Part shown: one piece after another, positions 55,976 through 64,000 of the stretch
Layout: each line of letters begins with the position of its first letter
Numbering within the stretch: the first letter of the stretch is position 1
Origin: an uncultured Tenacibaculum sp.
GTDB taxonomy: Bacteria; Bacteroidota; Bacteroidia; Flavobacteriales; Flavobacteriaceae
NCBI GenBank assembly: GCA_947492185.1
Contig: CANLMR010000008.1
Coordinates: forward strand, 62,001-126,000
DNA: 64,000 nt
Direction: 5' to 3'
Translations under genes and position numbers: made by a program
The notes under the pieces: generated by a model
Databases searched by the model: none
What the model was told of the DNA's origin: nothing
What the model saw: the letters and a program-made list of their open reading frames with translations, nothing else

Positions 55976-58183
55976 ATGTGTAAGTACTTGAAAACAAATG
56001 CTAAATCAATTCTCAAGCTAGTAATTCTATTACTGGGCTTTAGCGTTTATGGACAAACATTAGAAAAACCTAGATTAGGTTTTACCTCGGCTTGTGCAAC
56101 TACGGGATTTAATAATTTTAATTTTGAATTTGATTTTTCAGGAGGCATTTTCAATTCTGATAATCAGTTTAGAATTGAACTTTCTGATGAAAATGGTGAT
56201 TTTACAACTGTTACAGATTTAGGTCCAATTACAGATGTAAATGCAAATACAAAATTTTTTGATATTGAAGGTTCTTTTGCAGTGCCAAACGGAACTTATG
56301 GAACTGGGTACAGAATTAGGATTAGGTCTACAAGTCCAGCATCTGTAGGTCCAGAATCTGATCCTTTTGAAGCGTATGATATTACAACTGAGCAATTAAT
56401 TTTAAATAATTTTGTGACAGATGTAGCTCTGTGTAATGGGGTTTCTGAAACCATTACATTAAATGAAATAGATCCAAACTTTGAGTATATTTGGTACAGA
56501 GACAATAATCCTATACCAGGTGAAACTGGTCTTTCTATTACTGTATCTCAGCCAGGAGAGTATTATGCAGAAATTAATTATGGTAATTGTATTGATGCAG
56601 TAACTTCTAATAAAGTTAGTGTTAGAATTTTAAATTTATCTACTTTAGAACTTAATGGAGGGATTACTTCTGCTGAATTATGTGCTGACGAGGCTTTTGA
56701 TTTGGTAGCAAGTATAGATGACCCGACATTAGAGTATAAATGGTTTAAAGATGGTGTAGAAATTGCTGGTCTTCCAGATTATACTCCTACTTATACAACT
56801 CCTACAAGTGATCAATTTGGAGTTTATTTTTTAGAAGTGGGAATTGGAGATTGTACTACAAGATCTCAAGATGTTACATTGCAACAAAAATCTGATGTTG
56901 ATATTACTGTAACTATTGAGCCTCAGCCTTCTCCAAGAGTTATTTTACCTGGAGAAACGATTATGCTTACAGCAAACCATGATGCTACAGGAACCATTGA
57001 TTTTACTTGGTTTAGAGATGGAGTAGAAATAATGGGGGTTGCTGGAGATCAAATTAATGCTACTATTGCAGGAGTTTATTCTGTAGTTGTTACTGAGACC
57101 TCAGGAAGTTGTCCAGTGTCCGGTACTTCTGAAGATTATGTTATTCTTGAAGTTGATAGTTTAATACCAACAATAAGAACAGATACAGAGTATGTTGAAT
57201 GTGAATCGTCATCGGTTACTTTGTCAATAGTAGGAGTAAAAGCACTAGCAACTGATGGTAATGAATATGATTTAACACAAGATCAGGTAAATTCGTTACT
57301 GAAGCAATGGTTTAAAGATGATGTAGCAATTTCTGGAGCAACAGATCCTGAATTTAATATCAATTCCTTTAATGATAATGGAGAGTATTATCTTAATGTT
57401 TTTAGAGGATCTTTATCGGCAGACTCAAATAGATTAGATATATTATTAACACAAGATTTAGAAATTATATCTTCTTCGGCATCAAATACACTATGTCCTG
57501 GAGAATCACTTACCTTAAGTTTAAGTGCTCCAATGGAACCAGGTTTTACCTATAAATGGTTTAAGGATGATGTTGAAATTGTAGTTGCAGATCCAAGTAG
57601 TATTGAGGTTACTGAAATAGGAGTATATTATGTGACTTATGAAGGTTTTGGGTGTCAAGTAAATACAGCTGAAGTTAATGTTATTGAATTTGATGATACA
57701 ATTTTAGAGGTAAGTCCTTCTACCAATCCAGTGTTACCACAAGGTGAAACAATAACGTTAACAGCAAGTGGAGCAGATTCCTATGAATGGTATGATGCAG
57801 CAGGTAATCTATTATCTACAAATGAAACACTTGATGTTAATTTGTTAGGAACTTATACGGTAGTTGCAAGTGTTGGAAGTTGTACTACTCAGCAAGAAAT
57901 AAATGTAGTTGAAGATGATGGGAAACTTATAATACCTAATATTATTACACCTTTTAATGGAGATGGTGTTAATGATACATGGGAATTACCTAACAGATTT
58001 GCTTTTCAAACTAATGTTCAGGTAATTATATTTAATTCAAGAGGGGAAGAAGTCCTAAATACAACCGATTATCAAAATAATTGGCCTTTGGACAATAATT
58101 TAAAAGATGGAATGTTATTCTACTTTAAGCTTATTAAAGATAGTAATCTAGTTAAAGCGGGAACCATTTCAGTATTACAATAA
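55976..58183 (+). CDS. T9SS type B cargo with Ig-like repeats
   Basis: 735 residues. A signal peptide (to about residue 27, VYGQ) is followed by a beta region and a string of about six Ig-like repeats, each with a W(F/Y)(K/R)D or similar core: WYRDNNPIPGETG, WFKDGVEIAGLPD, WFRDGVEIMGVAG, WFKDDVAISGATD, WFKDDVEIVVAD and WYDAAGNLLSTN. The last about 85 residues are a type B sorting domain (IITPFNGDGVNDTWELP, then DGMLFYFKLIKD). It is followed after 5 bases by a PorP/SprF-like gene and later by an SprB-like gene, as with SprC/SprD/SprB/SprF in Flavobacterium johnsoniae. A surface adhesin or filament part is likely. Confidence 0.85.
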   Translation: MCKYLKTNAKSILKLVILLLGFSVYGQTLEKPRLGFTSACATTGFNNFNFEFDFSGGIFNSDNQFRIELSDENGDFTTVTDLGPITDVNANTKFFDIEGSFAVPNGTYGTGYRIRIRSTSPASVGPESDPFEAYDITTEQLILNNFVTDVALCNGVSETITLNEIDPNFEYIWYRDNNPIPGETGLSITVSQPGEYYAEINYGNCIDAVTSNKVSVRILNLSTLELNGGITSAELCADEAFDLVASIDDPTLEYKWFKDGVEIAGLPDYTPTYTTPTSDQFGVYFLEVGIGDCTTRSQDVTLQQKSDVDITVTIEPQPSPRVILPGETIMLTANHDATGTIDFTWFRDGVEIMGVAGDQINATIAGVYSVVVTETSGSCPVSGTSEDYVILEVDSLIPTIRTDTEYVECESSSVTLSIVGVKALATDGNEYDLTQDQVNSLLKQWFKDDVAISGATDPEFNINSFNDNGEYYLNVFRGSLSADSNRLDILLTQDLEIISSSASNTLCPGESLTLSLSAPMEPGFTYKWFKDDVEIVVADPSSIEVTEIGVYYVTYEGFGCQVNTAEVNVIEFDDTILEVSPSTNPVLPQGETITLTASGADSYEWYDAAGNLLSTNETLDVNLLGTYTVVASVGSCTTQQEINVVEDDGKLIIPNIITPFNGDGVNDTWELPNRFAFQTNVQVIIFNSRGEEVLNTTDYQNNWPLDNNLKDGMLFYFKLIKDSNLVKAGTISVLQ

Positions 58184-58188
58184 TTTAT

Positions 58189-60045
58189 ATGGTAAAAAAC
58201 ATTACTTTATTTGTATTATTATTACTTAGTTATACTTGTTTTTCTCAGGTAAGTATAAGTGAAGATGAGTATAATGGTTTTTCATCTAGAAGTTTTATGC
58301 AGTTTAATAACTTCATGACTGTACCTACATTTTCTATTCTTCATAGAGAAACGGCAACTATAGAAGCAATTTCTAGAAGTGCTAATATAGAGTTTGAAGA
58401 TGCTTCGCGTTTACATATTTTAAGTTATTCTGGTCGCATGAGGCCTAATGTTGGAGGAGGTATTGCAGTTTTTCAACAAGAAATAGGAGTTTTTAAAGAT
58501 TTTGGAGCTGTTGCGAATTATGCTTATCAATTAAAATTAGGAGGAAATAAAAAATTAACATTTGGATTCAATTTCTTCTACAGTAGAAGAAGTTTAGATA
58601 ATCCACGTGTATTGTCTAATGGTCCCGATCCATTAATCAATAATTATCAAGATAAGCCTGTGGTTGTTTTTCAACCAGCAGCTACTATGTCTTTCGGAGA
58701 TTTAGACGTAGGTTTATTTTTTGAGAATTTAGGAGATTTTAATTTAAAATCTAGTGAGTTTGTTTCAGATTTTGGAGATAAAACAATTTCTGGTCATTTA
58801 GCATATACGTATAGATTTGAGAATACTAGTGGATTACTACAAAATATGTCTATTAGAGGTTTAGGTATCGGAAGAAAATTAAAAGATGATTTTTCATATG
58901 CTGGAAACGTTTTGTTAGAATTACCTAAAGCGGGTTGGGTTAAAGTTGGTTATGATAAACTATTTGGTTTAAATGCTGGTTTTGGAATTAATTTGACTAA
59001 AAATTTAGGAATAGGATTCTCTTACGAAAAACAAGATAACCTTGGAGGTACAAATGAAGTAGGTATATTGTATAGATTTGGTAGGAATAGAGGTAGAGGT
59101 GTTGCGAAAAAGACACCTAAAGTAGATATTATATTACCTGAGGATGAAGAACCTGAAATAGTAGAGACTCCAAGAAACGATTATGAAGATCCTGAACATA
59201 ATGATCTTTCAGATGAATTAAAAGTAGCTCAAGATTCTATTAATAGCTTACACAAAAAGGTTGATGAGCTATTAAGATTGGTTAAAAATCAACCTAAAAC
59301 TACAACTACAGAAATAATTAGAGAAGTACCTGTTCCAACTCCAAGTGCAGACAGAGATCAGTCATTGCCTAGAAGCACGGCTACTCCTTGGAGACAACAA
59401 ACAGTTACTCGTACAGGAGGTGGTGCAGGAACAATGTATTATACTGCAATAGAGCAGTTTAAGTCATTATCTAAAGCTAGAGCAGAAGTAAAAAAATACA
59501 ATAGAAGTCCAAGGAACAAGAATAAAGCTAGATACGTTAAAGATCCTAAATACAATGTTTATGTGGTTTATATAGATAGACATGCGAAAGAGAAAGATGC
59601 TGAAAAACAGAAGGACGAGATTAATGGATCGATAAAAGGAGCAAGAGAAGGTGAGGATGCAGATAATGATATAGGAATCAAGAAAGAAGGAGGTTCTGAT
59701 AGAGTATATGTAATGAAAATTACATTAGGAGCTCAAGGAGAAAGTTACACTGAGCCAAAACCTCAGCCACCAGCAAGAGTTAGAACAATGAAAAACCCAA
59801 CAGGAGAGATTCCTCCAGGTTATTATTTAGTTGTTAATGTTTTTGGTAAAAAGCCTTACGCAGATAAGTTTTTAGATGAATTACAGAATGATGGTATTAC
59901 TGCAGATTTCTTCATTAATCCTGAAACAGGAATGAGGCATGTATATATATTAAAAACAGACGATAGAACTGAAGCGATAAGATTATATAATAATAATTTA
60001 AACGGTAGTTATTACGATAGAAAGAATATTGTTCAAATTAAATAA
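58189..60045 (+). CDS. PorP/SprF-family outer-membrane protein fused to SPOR-like domains
   Basis: 618 residues. The signal peptide ends FSQ near residue 20. The PorP/SprF barrel domain spans about 20-305 (SFMQFNNFMTVPTFSILHRE, SGRMRPNVGGGIAVFQ, LTFGFNFFYSRRS). A proline/acidic linker (LPEDEEPEIVETPRNDYEDP) and a helical segment (DELKVAQDSINSLHKKVDEL) follow. The C-terminal third has two SPOR-like units at about 416-520 and 542-618; SPOR domains often bind denuded peptidoglycan. Simple SprF proteins, about 330 residues, lack this extension. It probably handles export or anchoring of the neighbouring type B cargos while tethered to the wall. Confidence 0.83.
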   Translation: MVKNITLFVLLLLSYTCFSQVSISEDEYNGFSSRSFMQFNNFMTVPTFSILHRETATIEAISRSANIEFEDASRLHILSYSGRMRPNVGGGIAVFQQEIGVFKDFGAVANYAYQLKLGGNKKLTFGFNFFYSRRSLDNPRVLSNGPDPLINNYQDKPVVVFQPAATMSFGDLDVGLFFENLGDFNLKSSEFVSDFGDKTISGHLAYTYRFENTSGLLQNMSIRGLGIGRKLKDDFSYAGNVLLELPKAGWVKVGYDKLFGLNAGFGINLTKNLGIGFSYEKQDNLGGTNEVGILYRFGRNRGRGVAKKTPKVDIILPEDEEPEIVETPRNDYEDPEHNDLSDELKVAQDSINSLHKKVDELLRLVKNQPKTTTTEIIREVPVPTPSADRDQSLPRSTATPWRQQTVTRTGGGAGTMYYTAIEQFKSLSKARAEVKKYNRSPRNKNKARYVKDPKYNVYVVYIDRHAKEKDAEKQKDEINGSIKGAREGEDADNDIGIKKEGGSDRVYVMKITLGAQGESYTEPKPQPPARVRTMKNPTGEIPPGYYLVVNVFGKKPYADKFLDELQNDGITADFFINPETGMRHVYILKTDDRTEAIRLYNNNLNGSYYDRKNIVQIK

Positions 60046-60068
60046 TTGATAAACATATGTTTACCAAT
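60045..60068. repeat. 24-base near-perfect palindrome in the gap before the giant gene
   Basis: ATTGATAAACATATGTTTACCAAT is self-complementary except at one pair; its first base is the last base of the PorP stop codon. No T-run follows directly, so it is a weak or partial terminator at best. The 97-base gap is otherwise AT-rich. Confidence 0.5.
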
Positions 60069-60142
60069 TATTTAATTTGATTTTGTTAAATTCTTTTTAT
60101 ATATTAAAAGAGAGTCAGAATATAATATTCAAATCCCCAAAA

Positions 60143-63100
60143 ATGAATAAAAAAATACTTTTACTAATTGTATTCCTTTTCAATACAATATTGGCTTTTT
60201 CTCAAATAGACAATACTAAAAGGGAATTACCTAAGAATTATAATCCTGAAAAATCAATAGGTGGTAAGGATTATCATAAAGAGTTTTTAAATAGAGCTCT
60301 TCTTAAAAAACCTGATATACCATTTTCTGCAAGAGCTGGTGCAGATGGGTTGAATTTGAGAGGTAATATTACTTTTATATCTAATAATATATTAAATAGA
60401 GATACCAATAATAGAGATCCTAATGATTCGTATAATGGTTCAAGTCAAAATGGAGATTTTACTATGGGGTATATTGATGTTGATGATGATGATGGAATAT
60501 CGGGAAATGGAGACACATTTTCTTCTTCTAGATCTGAGTTAACTTTACCATCATGTTCTCGTGTAGTTTGGGCAGGTTTATATTGGGCAGGAATTTACCC
60601 TTATGATGAATGGCCAGATGATTGTGGAGATGCGGGAACTACCAGAAATGCTAATTTTAATGAAATTAAATTTAGATTGCCTGGAGGTGATTATGAAGAT
60701 ATCACAGGTACAATAATTTATGATGACGGTTTAGCAGAGCAAAAGCCTTATGTAGTTTTCCGTGATATGACTACAGAGGTACAAGCATTATCTGACCCTA
60801 ACGGTGTGTACTATGCTGGTAATATTAGAGGAACTACTGGAGAAGATCCTTGTGGGTTAGGTGGTTCTGCAGGTTGGACAATGGTTGTTATTTATGAAAA
60901 TGAAACTGAATCTAGTAAAAATATTACCTTATTTGATGGGTTCTCAACTATTGATGGTTCAACTGATACTGATCTTACCTATACAGGATTTACAACGATA
61001 CCTGCAGGTCCCGTTAGAGCTAGAGTTTTAGTTGCTGCTCTTGAAGGAGATTTTGGTATTCCTGGGGATTCATTCCAAATAGAAGATACTTCAAATACTT
61101 ATGTTGATATACAAACACCAACTATTAATGCTTTCGATACATTTTTTAGTTTTGGTTGTTTTTGTTTTGTCAGTTTGCCTAATTTCTTTAATGGATCCTT
61201 AAGTATTGATGATGCATATCTGCCCAATCGAAGTCCAAGTAGTGAAAATACTCTAGGTTTTGATGTAGATCTCTTTAATTTGAGCAATGGTAGTAACTCT
61301 ATTATTGATAATAACCAAAACAGTTTAGATGTACGATTTACTACAGATGGAGATGTTTATTTTCCTTTTATAAATGCTTTAGCAGTTGAAATTATTGAGC
61401 CAGTTATTCAGTTGGTAAAAACTATTGATGATGGGGCTGGTAATGATATTGCAGGAACACCAGTTGGTTTAGGTAGTAATTTATGGTATAATGTTAGTTT
61501 TCAAAATACAGGAACTGATGATGCTACCAATACGGTAATTACAGATAGATTACCAAAAAATGTTGATTTAATTCCTGCGGATATAGATGTTCCGGCAGGA
61601 GTAACATATACATATGATCCGCCTGCTTTAGCAAATGGATTTCAAGGAGAACTAGAGTTTACAATTCCTGATAGCTTAGTAGAAGAAGGAGGTTCAATAC
61701 ATAATATACGTTTACATGTACAAGTAGTTTCTGATTGTAATGAATTACGAGATGTGTGTTCTAATGTTATTGAAAATCAGGCTTTTGCTCGTTATGAAGG
61801 TGTTGAAGGAGGTGTTAATGTAAATAACGCACCTAGTGTTTCTGGTATTGATGCTTGTAATTTTGGTATAGCAGGAACATCAAACTTTTTAGTGGATACT
61901 AGCGGGTGTAGTTTTACACAGAATGTTTCTTTATGTGGACCATCTGTAGAATTAATTCCAGGATCTGGATTTGCATCTTATGAATGGAGAGATTCTTTAG
62001 GGAATATTATAGGTACAGGTCCTACACAAGTAGTTACAGCTACAGGTACATATACGGTTACAAAAGTTAATCCACCAGGAGTACCTGCGGCTTGTGTTAG
62101 TTCAGATGAAACTTTTATTGTAGCACCTTTTGGAACTGGAACAAATCCAATAGCAGCATTTGGTGATAATATTAGAACCTGTCCTGATAATGGTATTGAA
62201 TTAGTTGAGATTTATTTATGTGGAGATTCTGATTTTAGAGAAATAATTACAGGAGTTACTAGTCCTGCTACTGTTAGATGGCAGCAACTTAGTTCAAGTT
62301 GTAGTCCTGATCCAAACCCAAGTTGTCCAAACCAAACAGCTTCTTGTTGGGAAGATGTAACTACAGATCTTAATGCTACGACAAGGAGTTTTTCTGATGC
62401 GGGTCAATATCGTTTGGAAGTTACTGAATCAGGAGGGTGTTTTGAACGTTATTATTTTAATGTTTTTAAAGCAACAATTACTCCTACTATTGTTACTGAA
62501 GATATTTTATGTGGTAATGCAGGAAGCATTACCATTAATAATGTTCCTACTGGTTATGAATATGCTATAGTTACAGCAGGAGGTCCAGCACCGCCAGACT
62601 CTTCATATCAATCATCAAATACATTTTCAATCACTACGGCTGGAAATTATGATGTATATATTAAAAATGATGCAACGTCTTGTGTATATCCTTACCCAGG
62701 ATATTCTATTGCATCAACAGATATAGATGTTGATGTAACTACAAGTCCTATTTTATGTGCTGGTGATTCTGGTAATATAAATGTGCAAATAAATAGTAGT
62801 ATTCCAGGTCCTTATACATATACTATCACTAATGGCGGTTCATTAGTCGCTAGTTTTGGACCAACATCAGATACTGCCAGGGATTTCCCTGTTACAGGGT
62901 CAGGTGTATATACGGTTCAAGTTACAACCGCTGAATGTAGTTTCTCTGAAGACACACCAGCTTTTGTAGTACCGGCGCCATTAAATTTAACAGCAGTAGT
63001 AACTAAAGATATTAATTGTACAGCAGGTATAATTGATTTGACTGCAACTGGAGGAACTTCTCCATATTTATATGCAGTTTGGTCATATACACCAGCTGCA

Positions 63101-64000
63101 GGGGCAACAAAAACTGCAATTTCTTATACAAATGTTTCTGATATTGCGGCTGGAGATTTTCAACCTACTAGTACATTTAATGTTGTTGCAGGAGAAGAAG
63201 GAGAATATGAATTTATTGTAGTTGATGATAATAATTGTTCTCAGGTGTCTAGCCCTGTAACTATTGTTCTTGAAGATCCTCTGCAATTTACAACAACAGT
63301 AAATAACCCACTATGTAATGGAGGAACAGGAGGAAGTATAACTGTAAATACAGTTTCACCACCTGGTTTAATAGGATATACATTAGAATATAGTATTGAT
63401 GGAGGAACATCTTTCGATGCTTCAAATATTTTTACAGGTTTATCTTCAGGACCTTACACAATTGATGTGAGAGCTACAAAAGGAGGTTTTTCATGTTCAT
63501 ATACAGTTGGCCCTGTTGATATTACAACTCCAGATGCGTTATTTGCTGACGCATTTATAGAAAGAGAGTTTAATTGTAATCACCCAGCTAAAATTACATT
63601 TAGAGATGAAGCTGGTGGAACACCAAGTTATAGTTATAGTTTTGATGGAGGTACTACGTACCAATCTTCTGGAGTTTTAAACACAGCTCTACCAGGTACT
63701 TATAATTTATCTATCCGTGATTCTAACGGATGTGTATATAATTTACCTGATCCATTTATTGTTGACCCTGCTCCTAACGAGCCAGTAATAACTCCGACAA
63801 TTGTTTATAATTGTGATGGGACTGCTGATGTTACTTTAGCACCAGTTAATGGTAGTTATGATTATTCATTAGATGGAGCTCCTTTTAATGGAACTAATGA
63901 TTTTCCTGATTTAGCAGTTGGTCCTCATACAATTACAGTTGATTATGGTAAAAACTGTACTGTTGATGTATCATTTGTTGTTGAAGCTGGAAGAGAATTA
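60143..64000 (+). CDS. Giant SprB-like surface adhesin (3' end outside window)
   Basis: An open frame from ATG to the last base of the window (1286 codons, no stop). Signal peptide 1-22 (ILAFSQ). Residues about 85-420 form an N-terminal globular part (SCSRVVWAGLYWAGIYPYDE, DPCGLGGSAGWTMVVIYENE). A DUF11-like domain follows at about 420-545 (IQLVKTIDDGAGNDIAG). From about residue 780 there are six repeats of about 80-100 residues, each beginning with a Cys (LCGNAGSI, LCAGDSGNI, NCTAGIIDL, LCNGGTGGSI, FNCNHPAKI, YNCDGTADV) and often ending in a YSxDGG-type turn, the pattern of SprB-type gliding adhesins. A T9SS sorting domain is expected at the unseen C-terminus. It lies 97 bases after the PorP-SPOR gene. 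Confidence 0.85.
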   Translation, partial: MNKKILLLIVFLFNTILAFSQIDNTKRELPKNYNPEKSIGGKDYHKEFLNRALLKKPDIPFSARAGADGLNLRGNITFISNNILNRDTNNRDPNDSYNGSSQNGDFTMGYIDVDDDDGISGNGDTFSSSRSELTLPSCSRVVWAGLYWAGIYPYDEWPDDCGDAGTTRNANFNEIKFRLPGGDYEDITGTIIYDDGLAEQKPYVVFRDMTTEVQALSDPNGVYYAGNIRGTTGEDPCGLGGSAGWTMVVIYENETESSKNITLFDGFSTIDGSTDTDLTYTGFTTIPAGPVRARVLVAALEGDFGIPGDSFQIEDTSNTYVDIQTPTINAFDTFFSFGCFCFVSLPNFFNGSLSIDDAYLPNRSPSSENTLGFDVDLFNLSNGSNSIIDNNQNSLDVRFTTDGDVYFPFINALAVEIIEPVIQLVKTIDDGAGNDIAGTPVGLGSNLWYNVSFQNTGTDDATNTVITDRLPKNVDLIPADIDVPAGVTYTYDPPALANGFQGELEFTIPDSLVEEGGSIHNIRLHVQVVSDCNELRDVCSNVIENQAFARYEGVEGGVNVNNAPSVSGIDACNFGIAGTSNFLVDTSGCSFTQNVSLCGPSVELIPGSGFASYEWRDSLGNIIGTGPTQVVTATGTYTVTKVNPPGVPAACVSSDETFIVAPFGTGTNPIAAFGDNIRTCPDNGIELVEIYLCGDSDFREIITGVTSPATVRWQQLSSSCSPDPNPSCPNQTASCWEDVTTDLNATTRSFSDAGQYRLEVTESGGCFERYYFNVFKATITPTIVTEDILCGNAGSITINNVPTGYEYAIVTAGGPAPPDSSYQSSNTFSITTAGNYDVYIKNDATSCVYPYPGYSIASTDIDVDVTTSPILCAGDSGNINVQINSSIPGPYTYTITNGGSLVASFGPTSDTARDFPVTGSGVYTVQVTTAECSFSEDTPAFVVPAPLNLTAVVTKDINCTAGIIDLTATGGTSPYLYAVWSYTPAAGATKTAISYTNVSDIAAGDFQPTSTFNVVAGEEGEYEFIVVDDNNCSQVSSPVTIVLEDPLQFTTTVNNPLCNGGTGGSITVNTVSPPGLIGYTLEYSIDGGTSFDASNIFTGLSSGPYTIDVRATKGGFSCSYTVGPVDITTPDALFADAFIEREFNCNHPAKITFRDEAGGTPSYSYSFDGGTTYQSSGVLNTALPGTYNLSIRDSNGCVYNLPDPFIVDPAPNEPVITPTIVYNCDGTADVTLAPVNGSYDYSLDGAPFNGTNDFPDLAVGPHTITVDYGKNCTVDVSFVVEAGREL

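Noticed and set aside
61099..61287. A 62-residue minus-strand frame inside the giant adhesin
   Set aside because: A shadow of the long plus-strand frame, which is open without a stop to the end of the window.

Overview
The window is a stretch of chromosome from a low-GC Bacteroidota bacterium, almost certainly a marine-type member of the Flavobacteriaceae (Tenacibaculum or Polaribacter-like at best guess). The evidence is the type IX secretion (T9SS) gene porQ, several secreted proteins with type A or type B T9SS sorting domains, PorP/SprF and SprB-like surface proteins, DUF6048/DUF6452 next to rlmD, a short 950-residue CarB beside rpmH, and promoter boxes of the flavobacterial form TTG-N19-TAnnTTTG. 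I see no CRISPR array, rRNA, tRNA, prophage or insertion sequence; most of the window is ordinary core genome.

Left part (1-13.1 kb): the end of a MacAB-type exporter operon (ATPase, two permeases, periplasmic adaptor), a secreted type A T9SS cargo, a 440-base non-coding stretch with nested inverted repeats, a hydroxyacyl-CoA dehydrogenase and a Gfo/Idh oxidoreductase on the minus strand, pcm, and a 1002-residue secreted protein that combines a c-type haem site, a ricin-like lectin domain and a T9SS tail. Then 13.1-20.6 kb is mostly minus strand: a 53-residue lipoprotein, a three-gene set (solute-binding-fold protein, nucleoside phosphorylase, DUF1835), a SUI1 protein with a 2-oxoglutarate oxygenase, DUF6048, DUF6452, an RlmD-type rRNA methyltransferase without Fe-S cysteines, and a small lipoprotein.

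Middle part (20.7-37.9 kb): an ECF sigma factor overlapping a DUF6768 membrane protein, an MscS-related membrane protein, rocD, a set of small membrane, VOC and lipoprotein genes, a YbaB protein, a prolyl oligopeptidase, a cysteine synthase with a terminator-like leader, a dispersed palindromic repeat, NamZ facing a LolE-like permease six bases away, pyrG, rpmH and carB. Pyrimidine synthesis recurs at 41-43.6 kb as pyrR-pyrB, co-transcribed with a STAS-like protein, a protein that is little more than a T9SS tail, and rnz.

Right part (37.9-64 kb): a TonB-dependent receptor, a SulP transporter, a six-gene minus-strand run that begins with ddl and coaD and continues with TonB/MORN, M14 peptidase, MORN and methyltransferase genes, a PASTA protein with a RluA-type pseudouridine synthase, then a GT22-like mannosyltransferase, cmk and porQ. 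The window ends in a plus-strand surface-protein locus: a type B T9SS cargo built of Ig-like repeats, a PorP/SprF barrel fused to SPOR-like domains, and the first 1286 residues of a giant SprB-like adhesin that runs off the edge. PorQ belongs to the machine that exports and anchors such cargos, so the right end is a T9SS and gliding/adhesion neighbourhood.

I found no obviously new defence or mobile system. The most unusual items are the haem-lectin T9SS protein, the phosphorylase/solute-binding/DUF1835 triad, the PorP-SPOR fusion with its two putative cargos, the regulatory-domain-less CarB together with a leaderless PyrR operon, and the two hairpin-type dispersed repeats.
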